NCBI GenBank assembly: GCA_021531385.1
Contig: JAFBIR010000008.1
Location: forward strand, 94,936-158,935
Direction of reading: 5' to 3'
Length of the DNA stretch: 64,000 nucleotides
Source: Parabacteroides distasonis
GTDB lineage: Bacteria; Bacteroidota; Bacteroidia; Bacteroidales; Tannerellaceae
Both the position numbers and the translations under genes were made by a program. Positions 51,317 through 59,878 of this stretch are shown one piece after another (positions within the stretch are counted from its first letter, which is position 1; every line of letters begins with the position of its first letter). Below the pieces are notes generated by a model. That model was not told the origin of the DNA and searched no databases. It saw nothing but the letters and a program-made list of their open reading frames with translations.

Positions 51317-52306
51317 TTATTTCCCAATATCCTCATTCTGGATCTCCGTATTCCATTCTTTTTCAATCTCGATCTGGAAGTTGTCTTCAGATACTTTGGG
51401 TGTATAGAGCACACCGGTATAGCGAATGATGTGATTCCATGTCGGGGAGGATTCGATGGGCTCACGAGAGCGGGTTACGTTGCCAGCTCTATCAGTGGCG
51501 GTCAGTTGGATGATTAAGTTTTCTCCAGATGCAGGTTGAAACGTGAAGAAGCTGTGGGTCTGATGGGTTTGTCCTCGTTGTTCTTCGGTAAAATTATCTG
51601 TCTGTGTATAGCTACTGTTGCTGGGGCAACCTGTGCCAGTTGTGAGATCAATGGCGTATGGATAGTTATCCACCTCGATCTGAAGTGAGGCTAAGTTGTC
51701 TGCTACTTGATCGGTAGAGACAAACTCGATACGGCCTACAATACGTCCAAGTGTGTAGCTTTCATTGATTGTAGCCCCTTCATCAATATCCAAACTTTCA
51801 TAAAGATGGAAGGTATCGCCCACCTTTGTGAATGTCGCCGTCTGCTCATTGAATGTAACGTGTGGATCGGAATGGGCCAAGAAACAGAAATGATAGCTTC
51901 CGGGGAGCAATGAATCGACTACAGAAGCGGTGATGCCGTCGGTCTCCTCATCCTGCACGTCGAATCGGGATCGCTTTAAGGGGGTAGTAGCGTCTTCAGC
52001 ATAGACAATGTATTCCAAGTATTGATAATATTCATTGGTGGCGATGTCGGGCGTAGTAGGATCGGTAGGGGATGTCCCTCCCTCTTCCTCTGCCTTTGAG
52101 ATGGGCTCACCGATATCTAAACTGGGCATGGCTTTCGTTTGAGGGAATGGCAAGACCTCCTTGGCCAAGTCGAGTTGGAATTTGACGGGGATGCGTTGTG
52201 CTGTAGGTGTAGTGGGAATATCTACGAAAGGGGATTCGTTCTCTGTTGAGCAGCTGAGTAGCAAGCTCCCTAAAAGGACGATTACTTTGAGGTTGATGTG
52301 ATTCAT
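51317..52306 (-). CDS. fimbrillin-like (Mfa2/FimB-type) lipoprotein
   Basis: A 329-residue lipoprotein with the signal MNHINLKVIVLLGSLLLSCS and a Pro/Thr-rich linker. It has two beta-rich domains; the first contains YLEYIVYAED and LLPGSYHFCFLAH, and the second FFTFQPASGENLIIQLTATD, a pattern common in Bacteroidales Mfa2/FimB-type fimbrial anchors and fimbrillin-like proteins. The start at 52306 is chosen to place the lipobox correctly; an ATG nine codons upstream also exists. It is convergent with the repeat protein gene. The specific family is inferred from overall pattern. Confidence 0.65.
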   Translation of the reverse strand: MNHINLKVIVLLGSLLLSCSTENESPFVDIPTTPTAQRIPVKFQLDLAKEVLPFPQTKAMPSLDIGEPISKAEEEGGTSPTDPTTPDIATNEYYQYLEYIVYAEDATTPLKRSRFDVQDEETDGITASVVDSLLPGSYHFCFLAHSDPHVTFNEQTATFTKVGDTFHLYESLDIDEGATINESYTLGRIVGRIEFVSTDQVADNLASLQIEVDNYPYAIDLTTGTGCPSNSSYTQTDNFTEEQRGQTHQTHSFFTFQPASGENLIIQLTATDRAGNVTRSREPIESSPTWNHIIRYTGVLYTPKVSEDNFQIEIEKEWNTEIQNEDIGK

Positions 52307-52415
52307 AGTTCTTTTATTTTGGTGTATAGTCATCTAATTGCCGCAAAGAAACGATTTTGTTTTCAAATAAGGAAGATTAAATGCGAAAAACTTTTTAGAT
52401 GAGGCATTTTTTTCA

Positions 52416-52423
52416 TAGTTTTG
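52416..52423 (+). promoter_or_regulatory. -7 box of the oxidoreductase operon promoter
   Basis: TAGTTTTG matches TAnnTTTG; a TTTT tract sits at the -33 position about 19 bp upstream. The first start codon is 51 bp downstream. Confidence 0.55.
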
Positions 52424-52474
52424 TTGCCGTTAGGAGTAGATCATGTGGAATATTCTTTTTAAACAGTGGATACC

Positions 52475-53629
52475 ATGAAGCGAAAAATCAGAATGGGAAT
52501 GGTCGGTGGTGGCCCCGGCTCTTTTATCGGTGCGGTGCACAGGATGGCTGCCAATTTGGATGGACAGATTGAACTGGTCTGTGGTTGTTTCAGCTCTTCT
52601 CCTGCGAAATCGTTGGAGACCGGTCGGTCGCTCTATTTGCCGGAGGATCGGATTTATGGCACCTATCAGGAGATGATAGAGCGAGAGGCGGCTCTGCCTG
52701 TGGGCGAGCGAATGGATTTCGTCTCTATTGTCACGCCTAATCATATGCACTTCGGGCCGGCGATGTTGGCCTTGGAGAAGGGGTTTGATGTGGCGATGGA
52801 TAAGCCGATGACTTACACGTTGGATGAGGCCAAGCAGTTGCGAGACAAGGTGAAAGAGAGCGGACGATTGTTGTTGCTGACGCATACCTATACTGGTTAC
52901 CCGATGGTGAAGGAGGCGCGCGAACGGGTGCGCCGGGGTGATTTAGGAAAGATTCGTCTGATTTACGTGGAATATCCGCAAGGATGGCTCTATACCGATT
53001 GCTCGGCCACGAACAAACAGGCGGCTTGGCGGGTCGATCCCAAGCGTTCGGGCAAGGCGGGCTGTATGGGCGATATTGGCACACACGCTTTCAATTTGGC
53101 GGAATATATCAGTGGGTTACGCACGGAGGCGCTTTGTGGAGAGGTGCATACCTTCGTGCCCGATCGGTTGCTTGATGATGATGGAGCCGCTTTGCTGCGC
53201 TACGAGGGTGGCGCACGAGGTGTCTTGATGGCCAGTCAAGTAGCTGTGGGGCAAGAAAACAGCCTGAGCATCCGTGTCTATGGCGAGAAGGGAGGCTTGG
53301 AATGGCGCCAGGAGGAGCCTAACACGCTGTTGATGCGCTGGCCCGATCGGCAACCCGAGGTGATTCGCACGGGAGGGGCTGGACTTTCTCCTTGGGCAAC
53401 CGCCAATACACGCACACCGGCCGGCCATCCGGAGGGTTACTTAGAGGCTTTCGCCAATCTCTATCGCCACTTTGCGGCGGCATTGCAGGCTCGTTTGGCG
53501 GGTGAGGAGCCGAATCCTATCGACTTGGATTTCCCTTCTGTCGAAGAGGGCGTACGGGGTATGCAATTTATAGAGGCGATTGTTTCGACAAAAAATAGCA
53601 ATCAAAAATGGATTTTATTGACCGACTAA
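52475..53629 (+). CDS. Gfo/Idh/MocA-family oxidoreductase
   Basis: A 384-residue NAD(P)-dependent sugar dehydrogenase-like protein. The Rossmann motif is GMVGGGPGSFIGAVHR, the EKP-type motif reads MDKPMTYTLDEA, and GDIGTHAFNLAEYISG holds the conserved substrate-site histidine. The ATG at 52475 is preferred to a GTG three codons earlier. It is followed at 15 bp by a TIM-barrel isomerase gene, a pairing usual in sugar or inositol catabolism. There is no signal peptide; the substrate is unknown. Confidence 0.92.
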   Translation: MKRKIRMGMVGGGPGSFIGAVHRMAANLDGQIELVCGCFSSSPAKSLETGRSLYLPEDRIYGTYQEMIEREAALPVGERMDFVSIVTPNHMHFGPAMLALEKGFDVAMDKPMTYTLDEAKQLRDKVKESGRLLLLTHTYTGYPMVKEARERVRRGDLGKIRLIYVEYPQGWLYTDCSATNKQAAWRVDPKRSGKAGCMGDIGTHAFNLAEYISGLRTEALCGEVHTFVPDRLLDDDGAALLRYEGGARGVLMASQVAVGQENSLSIRVYGEKGGLEWRQEEPNTLLMRWPDRQPEVIRTGGAGLSPWATANTRTPAGHPEGYLEAFANLYRHFAAALQARLAGEEPNPIDLDFPSVEEGVRGMQFIEAIVSTKNSNQKWILLTD

Positions 53630-53644
53630 ATTAAATGACCAGCT

Positions 53645-54637
53645 ATGGCAAGACCAGTTACCTTATATACCCTGCAGTGGGGAGACCTCCCGTTAGAGGA
53701 GGTATGCCGCAAGGCAAAAGCGTTTGGATATGACGGTGTGGAATTGGGGTTACCTAATCATGTGGATGTACGAGAGACCGATCCTGCCTATTACCAAGGC
53801 ATCAAGGATTTGTTGAAGAAGTATGATCTGCAACTGTATGCGATCTCTACCCATCTCGTTGGGCAGGCTGTGTGTGATAAGATCGATGAACGCCACAAAG
53901 CCATTCTCCCGGATTATATTTGGGGCAATGGCGATCCTGAAGGGGTGCATCAGCGTGCCGCCGAGGAGTTGATCCGGACCGCGGAGGCCGCTAAGCAATT
54001 GGGCGTGGATACGGTTGTGGGTTTCACGGGTAGTCCTATCTGGGCTTACCTGTATGCCTTCCCACCCGTGACGGAGGCGATGATCGAGGCGGGCTATGCC
54101 GAGTTCGCTCGTCGGTTCACGCCGATCTTGGATGCTTACCAGCGGTTGGGCGTGCGATTTGCGTTGGAGGTGCATCCCACGGAGATTGCTTTCGATACCT
54201 TCTCCGCGCGTCGGGCGTTGGAGGCCGTGGGCAATCATCCGGCGTTTGGCTTCAACTACGATCCCAGCCACCTGGGTTATCAAGGGGTGGATTATGTGGA
54301 TTTCATCTACCAGTTTCCCGAGCGGATTTTCCATGTGCACATGAAGGATGTCTATTGGAGCGACCAGCCTAAGCAGGTCGGTGTGTTCGGTGGGCACGTG
54401 ACCTTTGGCGATCCCCGTCGCTATTGGAACTTCCGTAGTGTCGGGCGGGGCAGGATCTGCTTCGAGGAGATTATCCGGGCCTTGAATGCGATCGGCTATC
54501 ATGGACCGCTCTCTGTGGAGTGGGAGGATAGTGCGATGGATCGGGAGCACGGGGCTAAAGAGTCTTGTGCGTTTGTGAAGCGGATCGATTTCGCTCCCTC
54601 GGCACATGCCTTCGACGATTGTTTTGCTAAAGATTAG
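53645..54637 (+). CDS. sugar phosphate isomerase/epimerase (xylose isomerase-like TIM barrel)
   Basis: A 330-residue AP-endonuclease-2-type TIM barrel. [44 protein letters not shown] and [11 protein letters not shown] supply the metal-binding Glu, Asp, His and Glu in the usual order. It probably acts after the adjacent oxidoreductase on the same sugar. The substrate cannot be read from sequence. Confidence 0.9.
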   Translation: MARPVTLYTLQWGDLPLEEVCRKAKAFGYDGVELGLPNHVDVRETDPAYYQGIKDLLKKYDLQLYAISTHLVGQAVCDKIDERHKAILPDYIWGNGDPEGVHQRAAEELIRTAEAAKQLGVDTVVGFTGSPIWAYLYAFPPVTEAMIEAGYAEFARRFTPILDAYQRLGVRFALEVHPTEIAFDTFSARRALEAVGNHPAFGFNYDPSHLGYQGVDYVDFIYQFPERIFHVHMKDVYWSDQPKQVGVFGGHVTFGDPRRYWNFRSVGRGRICFEEIIRALNAIGYHGPLSVEWEDSAMDREHGAKESCAFVKRIDFAPSAHAFDDCFAKD

Positions 54638-54670
54638 AGAAACTTGTATCCTAATAAACTCATAGTGAAA

Positions 54671-55672
54671 ATGAAGATTAAAACAGCTTGTTTAGCCGGT
54701 TTGCTTTGTTTGGCGACCAGCTTTTCGATAGGAGCCTTCGCTCAAAAACCGACCTTGCGCTTCAAGGCCGACAAGACGTTTAAGATTGTGCAGTTCACGG
54801 ATCTGCATGTGAAGTATCAGGATCCTCGTTCGGAGATCACCTTCGAGCGGGTGAAACAGGTGGTGGCTGATGAGCGGCCCGACTTGGTGATCTTGACTGG
54901 TGATGTGATTTTCAGTCCGCCCGCTGCCGACAACCTGCGCAATGTGTTGCAGACATTGGTGGATCTGAAGGTGCCCTTCGCCACGGTGTTTGGCAACCAC
55001 GATGACGAGCAGGGAGCCACGAGGGAGGAACTGTTGCAGATTGCCCAGTCGATGCCCTATTGTTTGACCACCGATGAAGAGCCTGCTCTCTCCGGGGTGG
55101 GCAACTATGTGTTGCCTGTGTTGGCCTCTACAGGTGAGCGACCGGCATTGACGCTCTATTGCATCGACTCCAATTCCTATAGCTCCATCGAAGGGGTGAA
55201 AGGGTATGACTATATCAAGCGTGACCAGGTGGATTGGTATGCGCGTCGGAGTAATGGATTCACGGAGGCGAACGGAGGGAAACCGTTGCCAGCTTTGGCC
55301 TTTTTCCACATTCCGCTGCCCGAATACAACCAAGCGGCCTCCGATGAGAATGCGCAAAGCTATGGCATCCGTCGGGAGAAAGCTTGTGCCCCTGTGCTCA
55401 ACTCGGGTCTTTTCACGGCTATGAAGGAGCAGGGCGATGTGATGGGCGTCTTCGTGGGGCATGACCACGATGACGATTATGCGGTATGTTGGCAGGACGT
55501 CGTGTTGGCGTATGGCCGTTACACGGGAGGCAACACGGTCTATAACCACCTACCTAACGGTGCGCGTGTCATCCAACTCAAGGAGGGTGAGCGCAGTTTC
55601 AAGACCTGGATCCGCACAGCGGCAGGCGTGGAACAGGTGACGACCTATCCCGATTCCTATCGCAAGGATTGA
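54671..55672 (+). CDS. exported metallophosphoesterase (calcineurin-like)
   Basis: A 333-residue protein with a signal peptide (MKIKTACLAGLLCLATSFSI). Dimetal motifs are in order: QFTDLHVKY, LTGDVIFSP, FGNHDDEQG, FFHIPLPEY and VGHDHDDDY. It resembles purple-acid-phosphatase-like DUF enzymes of Bacteroides that act in the periplasm. It closes the three-gene operon, 33 bp after the isomerase from the chosen start. Confidence 0.9.
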   Translation: MKIKTACLAGLLCLATSFSIGAFAQKPTLRFKADKTFKIVQFTDLHVKYQDPRSEITFERVKQVVADERPDLVILTGDVIFSPPAADNLRNVLQTLVDLKVPFATVFGNHDDEQGATREELLQIAQSMPYCLTTDEEPALSGVGNYVLPVLASTGERPALTLYCIDSNSYSSIEGVKGYDYIKRDQVDWYARRSNGFTEANGGKPLPALAFFHIPLPEYNQAASDENAQSYGIRREKACAPVLNSGLFTAMKEQGDVMGVFVGHDHDDDYAVCWQDVVLAYGRYTGGNTVYNHLPNGARVIQLKEGERSFKTWIRTAAGVEQVTTYPDSYRKD

Positions 55673-55779
55673 GCGGGCAGGGAGGATGCGAAATAGTTTT
55701 AAACGAATGGTGTGCTGTTGGAAGAAAGCAAATTATAGCTAAATTCGCGCACTGTTGAGAAAAGCTAAATAAATAAAGT

Positions 55780-56676
55780 ATGAAGAAGATTAGAGCTGCC
55801 ATTGTCGGTTATGGCAATATTGGCAGATATGTGTTAGAGGCCTTACAGGCCGCACCTGATTTTGAGGTAGCTGGTGTGATCCGTCGCAATCCGGAAGATG
55901 TTCCTGCGGAGTTGAAACCTTATACCGTAGCAGATAGCATTACGAAACTGCAAGATGTGGATGTCGCTATCTTGGCTACTCCGACTCGTAAGGTCGAGGA
56001 GTATGCGAAGGAGATCTTGGCGATGGGTATCAATACTGTGGATAGTTTCGATATTCACACGGGTATCGCTGACCTTCGTCGTTCGTTGGATAGCGTGGCG
56101 AAAGCCCACAATGCGGTGTCGGTCATCTCTGCCGGATGGGATCCGGGAAGTGACTCCGTGGTACGTGCCCTGTTAGAGGCGATGGTGCCGAAGGGTATTA
56201 CCTACACCAACTTTGGCCCCGGTATGAGTATGGGACATACGGTAGCTGTGAAGGCGATCGAGGGCGTGAAGGCCGCGTTGAGCATGACCATCCCCTTGGG
56301 TACTGGCGTTCACCGTCGTATGGTCTATATCGAAGTGAAAGAGGGTTACGACTTCAAACAGGTGGCAGCTGCGATCAAGGCCGACGATTATTTCGCGCAC
56401 GACGAGACACACGTGATGCAGGTAGAGTGTGTGGATAACCTCTTGGATATGGGTCACGGTGTGAACTTGGTACGTAAGGGCGTATCGGGTAAGACGCAGA
56501 ACCAGTTGGTCGAGTTCGACATGAAGATCAACAACCCGGCGTTGACCGGTCAGATCTTGGTGTCTGTGGCACGGGCCAGCATGAAGCAACAGCCGGGTGC
56601 TTACACGATGATCGAGTTGCCTGTCATTGATATGTTGTATGGTGATCGGGAGAGCCTGATCAGACGATTGGTATAA
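55780..56676 (+). CDS. ddh: meso-diaminopimelate D-dehydrogenase
   Basis: A 298-residue Ddh starting MKKIRAAIVGYGNIGRYVLE (NADP site), with SAGWDPGSDSVVRALLEAM and YTNFGPGMSMGHTVAVKAI lining the substrate pocket. It makes meso-DAP from tetrahydrodipicolinate in one NADPH-dependent amination, giving lysine and peptidoglycan precursors. A near-consensus box (TAAATTCG, 55740-55747) lies 32 bp before the ATG. Confidence 0.95.
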   Translation: MKKIRAAIVGYGNIGRYVLEALQAAPDFEVAGVIRRNPEDVPAELKPYTVADSITKLQDVDVAILATPTRKVEEYAKEILAMGINTVDSFDIHTGIADLRRSLDSVAKAHNAVSVISAGWDPGSDSVVRALLEAMVPKGITYTNFGPGMSMGHTVAVKAIEGVKAALSMTIPLGTGVHRRMVYIEVKEGYDFKQVAAAIKADDYFAHDETHVMQVECVDNLLDMGHGVNLVRKGVSGKTQNQLVEFDMKINNPALTGQILVSVARASMKQQPGAYTMIELPVIDMLYGDRESLIRRLV

Positions 56677-56677
56677 C

Positions 56678-57502
56678 ATGATGCTCGACTTTATCACCTG
56701 GACAGCCGACCCTGCTATCTTTACCATCGGATCCCGTGAGATCCGGTGGTATGGATTGGCTTTCGCGTTAGGATTCGCGATAGGCTACAAGATTGTGGAG
56801 CGGATGTGGAAGAAAGAGCAGTTGCCACCTGCGTGGATCGACTCGCTCTTGATCTACACCATGCTGGGCACGGTGATTGGTGCGCGCTTGGGGCATTGCC
56901 TCTTCTATGCGCCCGACTACTATCTGGCGAATCCCGTGGAGATCTTGAAGATCTGGGAGGGCGGTTTGGCCAGCCACGGCGGTACGTTGGGTATCATTAT
57001 TGCGATCTATTTCTTCTCGAAGCGGGTCAGCCATCGGACGATGATGTGGACGTTCGACAAGTTGGTGGTACCGACCGGTTTAGTGGCGGCCATGATTCGT
57101 CTGGGCAACCTGATGAACCATGAGATCTATGGTCACCCGACGGATCAACCCTGGGCTTTCCGTTTCATCGAGAATATGCACGCTTGGAGACAAGGAGCGG
57201 AGCCGATCTTCTCTGCCCCCAGTCATCCGACGCAGCTCTACGAGGCAATCTGTTATTTGTTGACGTTTGCCCTGTGTATGTGGCTCTATTTCCGTAAGGA
57301 GGCCTGGAAGAAGGAGGGACTGATTTTTGGCATTTTCATGATCTGCATCTTCGGATCCCGTTTCTTCATCGAGTTCGTGAAGAACGACCAAGAGGCTTTC
57401 GAGGCGGGTATGTGGCTCAATATGGGACAGCTCCTGAGCATCCCCTTCGTGGTGGCCGGAGTCTATTTTGTATGGAGAGCCTTGCGAAAAGCAAAGGGAT
57501 AA
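56678..57502 (+). CDS. lgt: prolipoprotein diacylglyceryl transferase
   Basis: A 274-residue Lgt with about seven membrane helices. SHGGTLGIIIAIYFFSK holds the essential His-Gly-Gly motif and RLGNLMNHEIYG the Lgt signature. It transfers diacylglycerol from phosphatidylglycerol to the lipobox cysteine of lipoproteins such as the two in this window. It begins one base after the ddh stop. Confidence 0.96.
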   Translation: MMLDFITWTADPAIFTIGSREIRWYGLAFALGFAIGYKIVERMWKKEQLPPAWIDSLLIYTMLGTVIGARLGHCLFYAPDYYLANPVEILKIWEGGLASHGGTLGIIIAIYFFSKRVSHRTMMWTFDKLVVPTGLVAAMIRLGNLMNHEIYGHPTDQPWAFRFIENMHAWRQGAEPIFSAPSHPTQLYEAICYLLTFALCMWLYFRKEAWKKEGLIFGIFMICIFGSRFFIEFVKNDQEAFEAGMWLNMGQLLSIPFVVAGVYFVWRALRKAKG

Positions 57503-57555
57503 TTTCATTGTCTCTATCCAAATTCATAATTCAAAACTAATTAGCAGTAATTCTG

Positions 57556-58743
57556 ATGAAAGAAATTGCGAATCAAATTTATTACGTGGGTGTAAACGAC
57601 CGCCAGAAGACCCTTTTCGAGAACATGTGGCCGTTGCCCTATGGCGTTTCATACAATGCCTATCTGATTGTGGACGAGCAAACGGTCTTGGTGGATACCG
57701 TAGATGTATGCTACTCGGATCTTTTCTTGAAGAAGGTGGCTGACGCTTTGCAGGGACGCACGTTAGATTATTTGATTGTCAATCACATGGAGCCGGACCA
57801 TGCGGGTAGCATCCGCCTGCTCCGCCAGCAATATCCGGGAGTGAAGATCGTGGGCAACACCAAGACATTTGGTATGTTAGCGGGTTTCCACGGCATTACC
57901 GATGGATTATATGAAGTCAAAGAGGGTGATACATTAAACACGGGTACGCATCAGCTCAGTTTCTATATGGCACCGATGGTGCACTGGCCGGAGGTGATGG
58001 TTACCTATGACGTGACCGATAAGATCCTTTTCTCCGCCGATGCCTTTGGCACCTATGGCACGTTGGACGGAGCGGTTGTGGATAAGGATATGGATTGCAG
58101 CCATTACTGGGATGAGATGGTGCGCTATTATGCCAACATCGTCGGCAAGTATGGCAATCCGGTGCAGCGGGCATTGCAAAAGCTCTCTGCGTTAGAGATC
58201 AAGACGATCTGCTCTACGCATGGTCCTGTTTGGCAGGAGCATGTGTCAAAGGCTGTGGGCATCTACGACCGTCTGAGCCGCTATGAGGCGGAAGAGGGTG
58301 TCGTGATCCTCTATGGCAGCATGTACGGACACACGGAGCAGATGGCCGAGGTCATCGCCTCCGCTTTGGCCGACCAGGGCGTGAAGCGTATCGTGATGCA
58401 CAATGTCAGCAAGACTCCGGCCTCTTACATCTTGGCCGATGTGTTCCGCTACAAAGGCATCATCGTGGGCAGCCCTACTTATAGCAACCAGCTCTTCCCG
58501 GAGGTGGAGGCTGTGTTGAGCAAGATCGAATTGCGTGAGGTGAAGAATCGCCTCTTCGGTTATTTCGGCTCCTTCTCATGGGCGGGTGCTGCCGTGAAAC
58601 GGTTGGCTGCCTTTGGCGAGAAGATGAAGTGGGAGACCGTTGGTGTGCCGGCTGAGCAGAAGCAGGGCATGACAGCTGCCGATTATGCGGCTTGCTATGC
58701 GTTAGGCGAGGCGATGGCTGAGCAACTGAAGAGCAAGGCGTGA
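57556..58743 (+). CDS. flavodiiron protein (FprA-type)
   Basis: A 395-residue A-type flavoprotein. The metallo-beta-lactamase domain has the diiron ligands in NHMEPDHAGS, MVHWPEVM and SADAFG, and the C-terminal flavodoxin domain starts VVILYGSMYGHTEQMAEV. No rubredoxin domain is fused. It reduces O2 to water and/or NO to N2O, protecting this anaerobe from oxidative or nitrosative stress. Confidence 0.95.
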   Translation: MKEIANQIYYVGVNDRQKTLFENMWPLPYGVSYNAYLIVDEQTVLVDTVDVCYSDLFLKKVADALQGRTLDYLIVNHMEPDHAGSIRLLRQQYPGVKIVGNTKTFGMLAGFHGITDGLYEVKEGDTLNTGTHQLSFYMAPMVHWPEVMVTYDVTDKILFSADAFGTYGTLDGAVVDKDMDCSHYWDEMVRYYANIVGKYGNPVQRALQKLSALEIKTICSTHGPVWQEHVSKAVGIYDRLSRYEAEEGVVILYGSMYGHTEQMAEVIASALADQGVKRIVMHNVSKTPASYILADVFRYKGIIVGSPTYSNQLFPEVEAVLSKIELREVKNRLFGYFGSFSWAGAAVKRLAAFGEKMKWETVGVPAEQKQGMTAADYAACYALGEAMAEQLKSKA

Positions 58744-58803
58744 GGGCGTCAAGCCTCAGGCAAGCACAAGACATCCAATTTAAATCTTAAAATACAAATT
58801 GTT

Positions 58804-59616
58804 ATGAGACTTATTATTGAACCGAATTACGAGCAACTCTCCAAGTGGGCAGCCAATTACGTGGCTGCGAAGATCAATGCCGCTCAACCGACTGCGGAGA
58901 AGCCATTTGTGTTAGGATTGCCTACGGGCTCTTCTCCGTTGGGCATGTACAAGCACTTGATCGAGCTGAACAAGCAGGGGGTAGTCTCTTTCCAGAACGT
59001 GATTACCTTCAACATGGATGAGTACGTAGGTTTGCCGAAAGAGCATCCCGAAAGCTATCACTCTTTCATGTGGAATAACTTCTTCAGCCACATCGACATC
59101 AAGCCGGAGAATGTGAACATCCTGAATGGAAATGCCGAGGACGTTGAGGCTGAATGCGCCAGCTATGAGGCACGCATGAAGGCCGTGGGTGGTGTGGATC
59201 TCTTCTTGGGAGGTATCGGTCCTGACGGACACATCGCCTTCAATGAGCCGGGCTCTTCCCTCAGCTCTCGCACACGCATGAAGACGCTGACTACTGACAC
59301 GATCATCGCCAACTCTCGTTTCTTCGACAACGACGTGAACAAGGTGCCGAAGACAGCCGTTACGGTCGGTGTAGGTACGGTACTGGATGCGAAGGAGGTA
59401 TTGATCATGGTGAATGGCCACAACAAGGCTCGTGCCTTGCAGCAAGCTGTCGAGGGTGCGGTCAACCAGATGTGGACTATCACGGCTTTGCAGCTCCATC
59501 CGAAGGGCATCATCGTTTGCGACGAGGCCGCTTGCGCTGAGTTGAAGGTTGGTACCTACAACTACTTCAAAGATATCGAGAAGGATCACCTTTGCCCCTG
59601 CTCCTTGCTGAAATAA
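58804..59616 (+). CDS. nagB: glucosamine-6-phosphate deaminase
   Basis: A 270-residue NagB with [15 protein letters not shown] (phosphate loop), [10 protein letters not shown] (catalytic Asp) and [17 protein letters not shown] (active-site Asp-His-Glu). It converts glucosamine-6-phosphate to fructose-6-phosphate and ammonia in amino-sugar use. A terminator follows. Confidence 0.97.
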   Translation: MRLIIEPNYEQLSKWAANYVAAKINAAQPTAEKPFVLGLPTGSSPLGMYKHLIELNKQGVVSFQNVITFNMDEYVGLPKEHPESYHSFMWNNFFSHIDIKPENVNILNGNAEDVEAECASYEARMKAVGGVDLFLGGIGPDGHIAFNEPGSSLSSRTRMKTLTTDTIIANSRFFDNDVNKVPKTAVTVGVGTVLDAKEVLIMVNGHNKARALQQAVEGAVNQMWTITALQLHPKGIIVCDEAACAELKVGTYNYFKDIEKDHLCPCSLLK

Positions 59617-59644
59617 GCCGCTGGGGATTTAGGCATAACGCATG

Positions 59645-59692
59645 AACCGCAAGGCGATGGGGTAGATCTCCATTCCGCTTTGCGGTTTTTTT
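59645..59692 (+). terminator. terminator of nagB
   Basis: AACCGCAA (59645-59652) and TTGCGGTT (59680-59687) pair across a 27-nt loop with extra GGCG/CGC pairing, followed by a T-run to 59692. Confidence 0.75.
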
Positions 59693-59740
59693 AGGGTCAG
59701 ATGCCAACCAAGTCGCTTCAATCGTTCCGAGGTTGCCTAA

Positions 59741-59830
59741 TTGTTGCACTTCCTGGAATTTGAGACGGATATGTACCGTCGCTACAAGGACTACTATGGC
59801 TATGTCTTCTTCGTGGTCCAAAAAAGATAG
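59741..59830 (+). pseudogene. possible 3' remnant of a decayed gene
   Basis: After an in-frame TAA at 59738, a 29-codon frame reads LHFLEFETDMYRRYKDYYGY and then FFVVQKR and a stop. It looks like real protein and recalls the end of class I SAM-dependent methyltransferases, but no start or upstream domain is present. It is probably the tail of a lost gene at the boundary of the accessory region. Confidence 0.25.
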
Positions 59831-59878
59831 GTGAGCTATTTTCCTTGTCGGAATTGTCGGGATTGTCGGGAGAGGGGG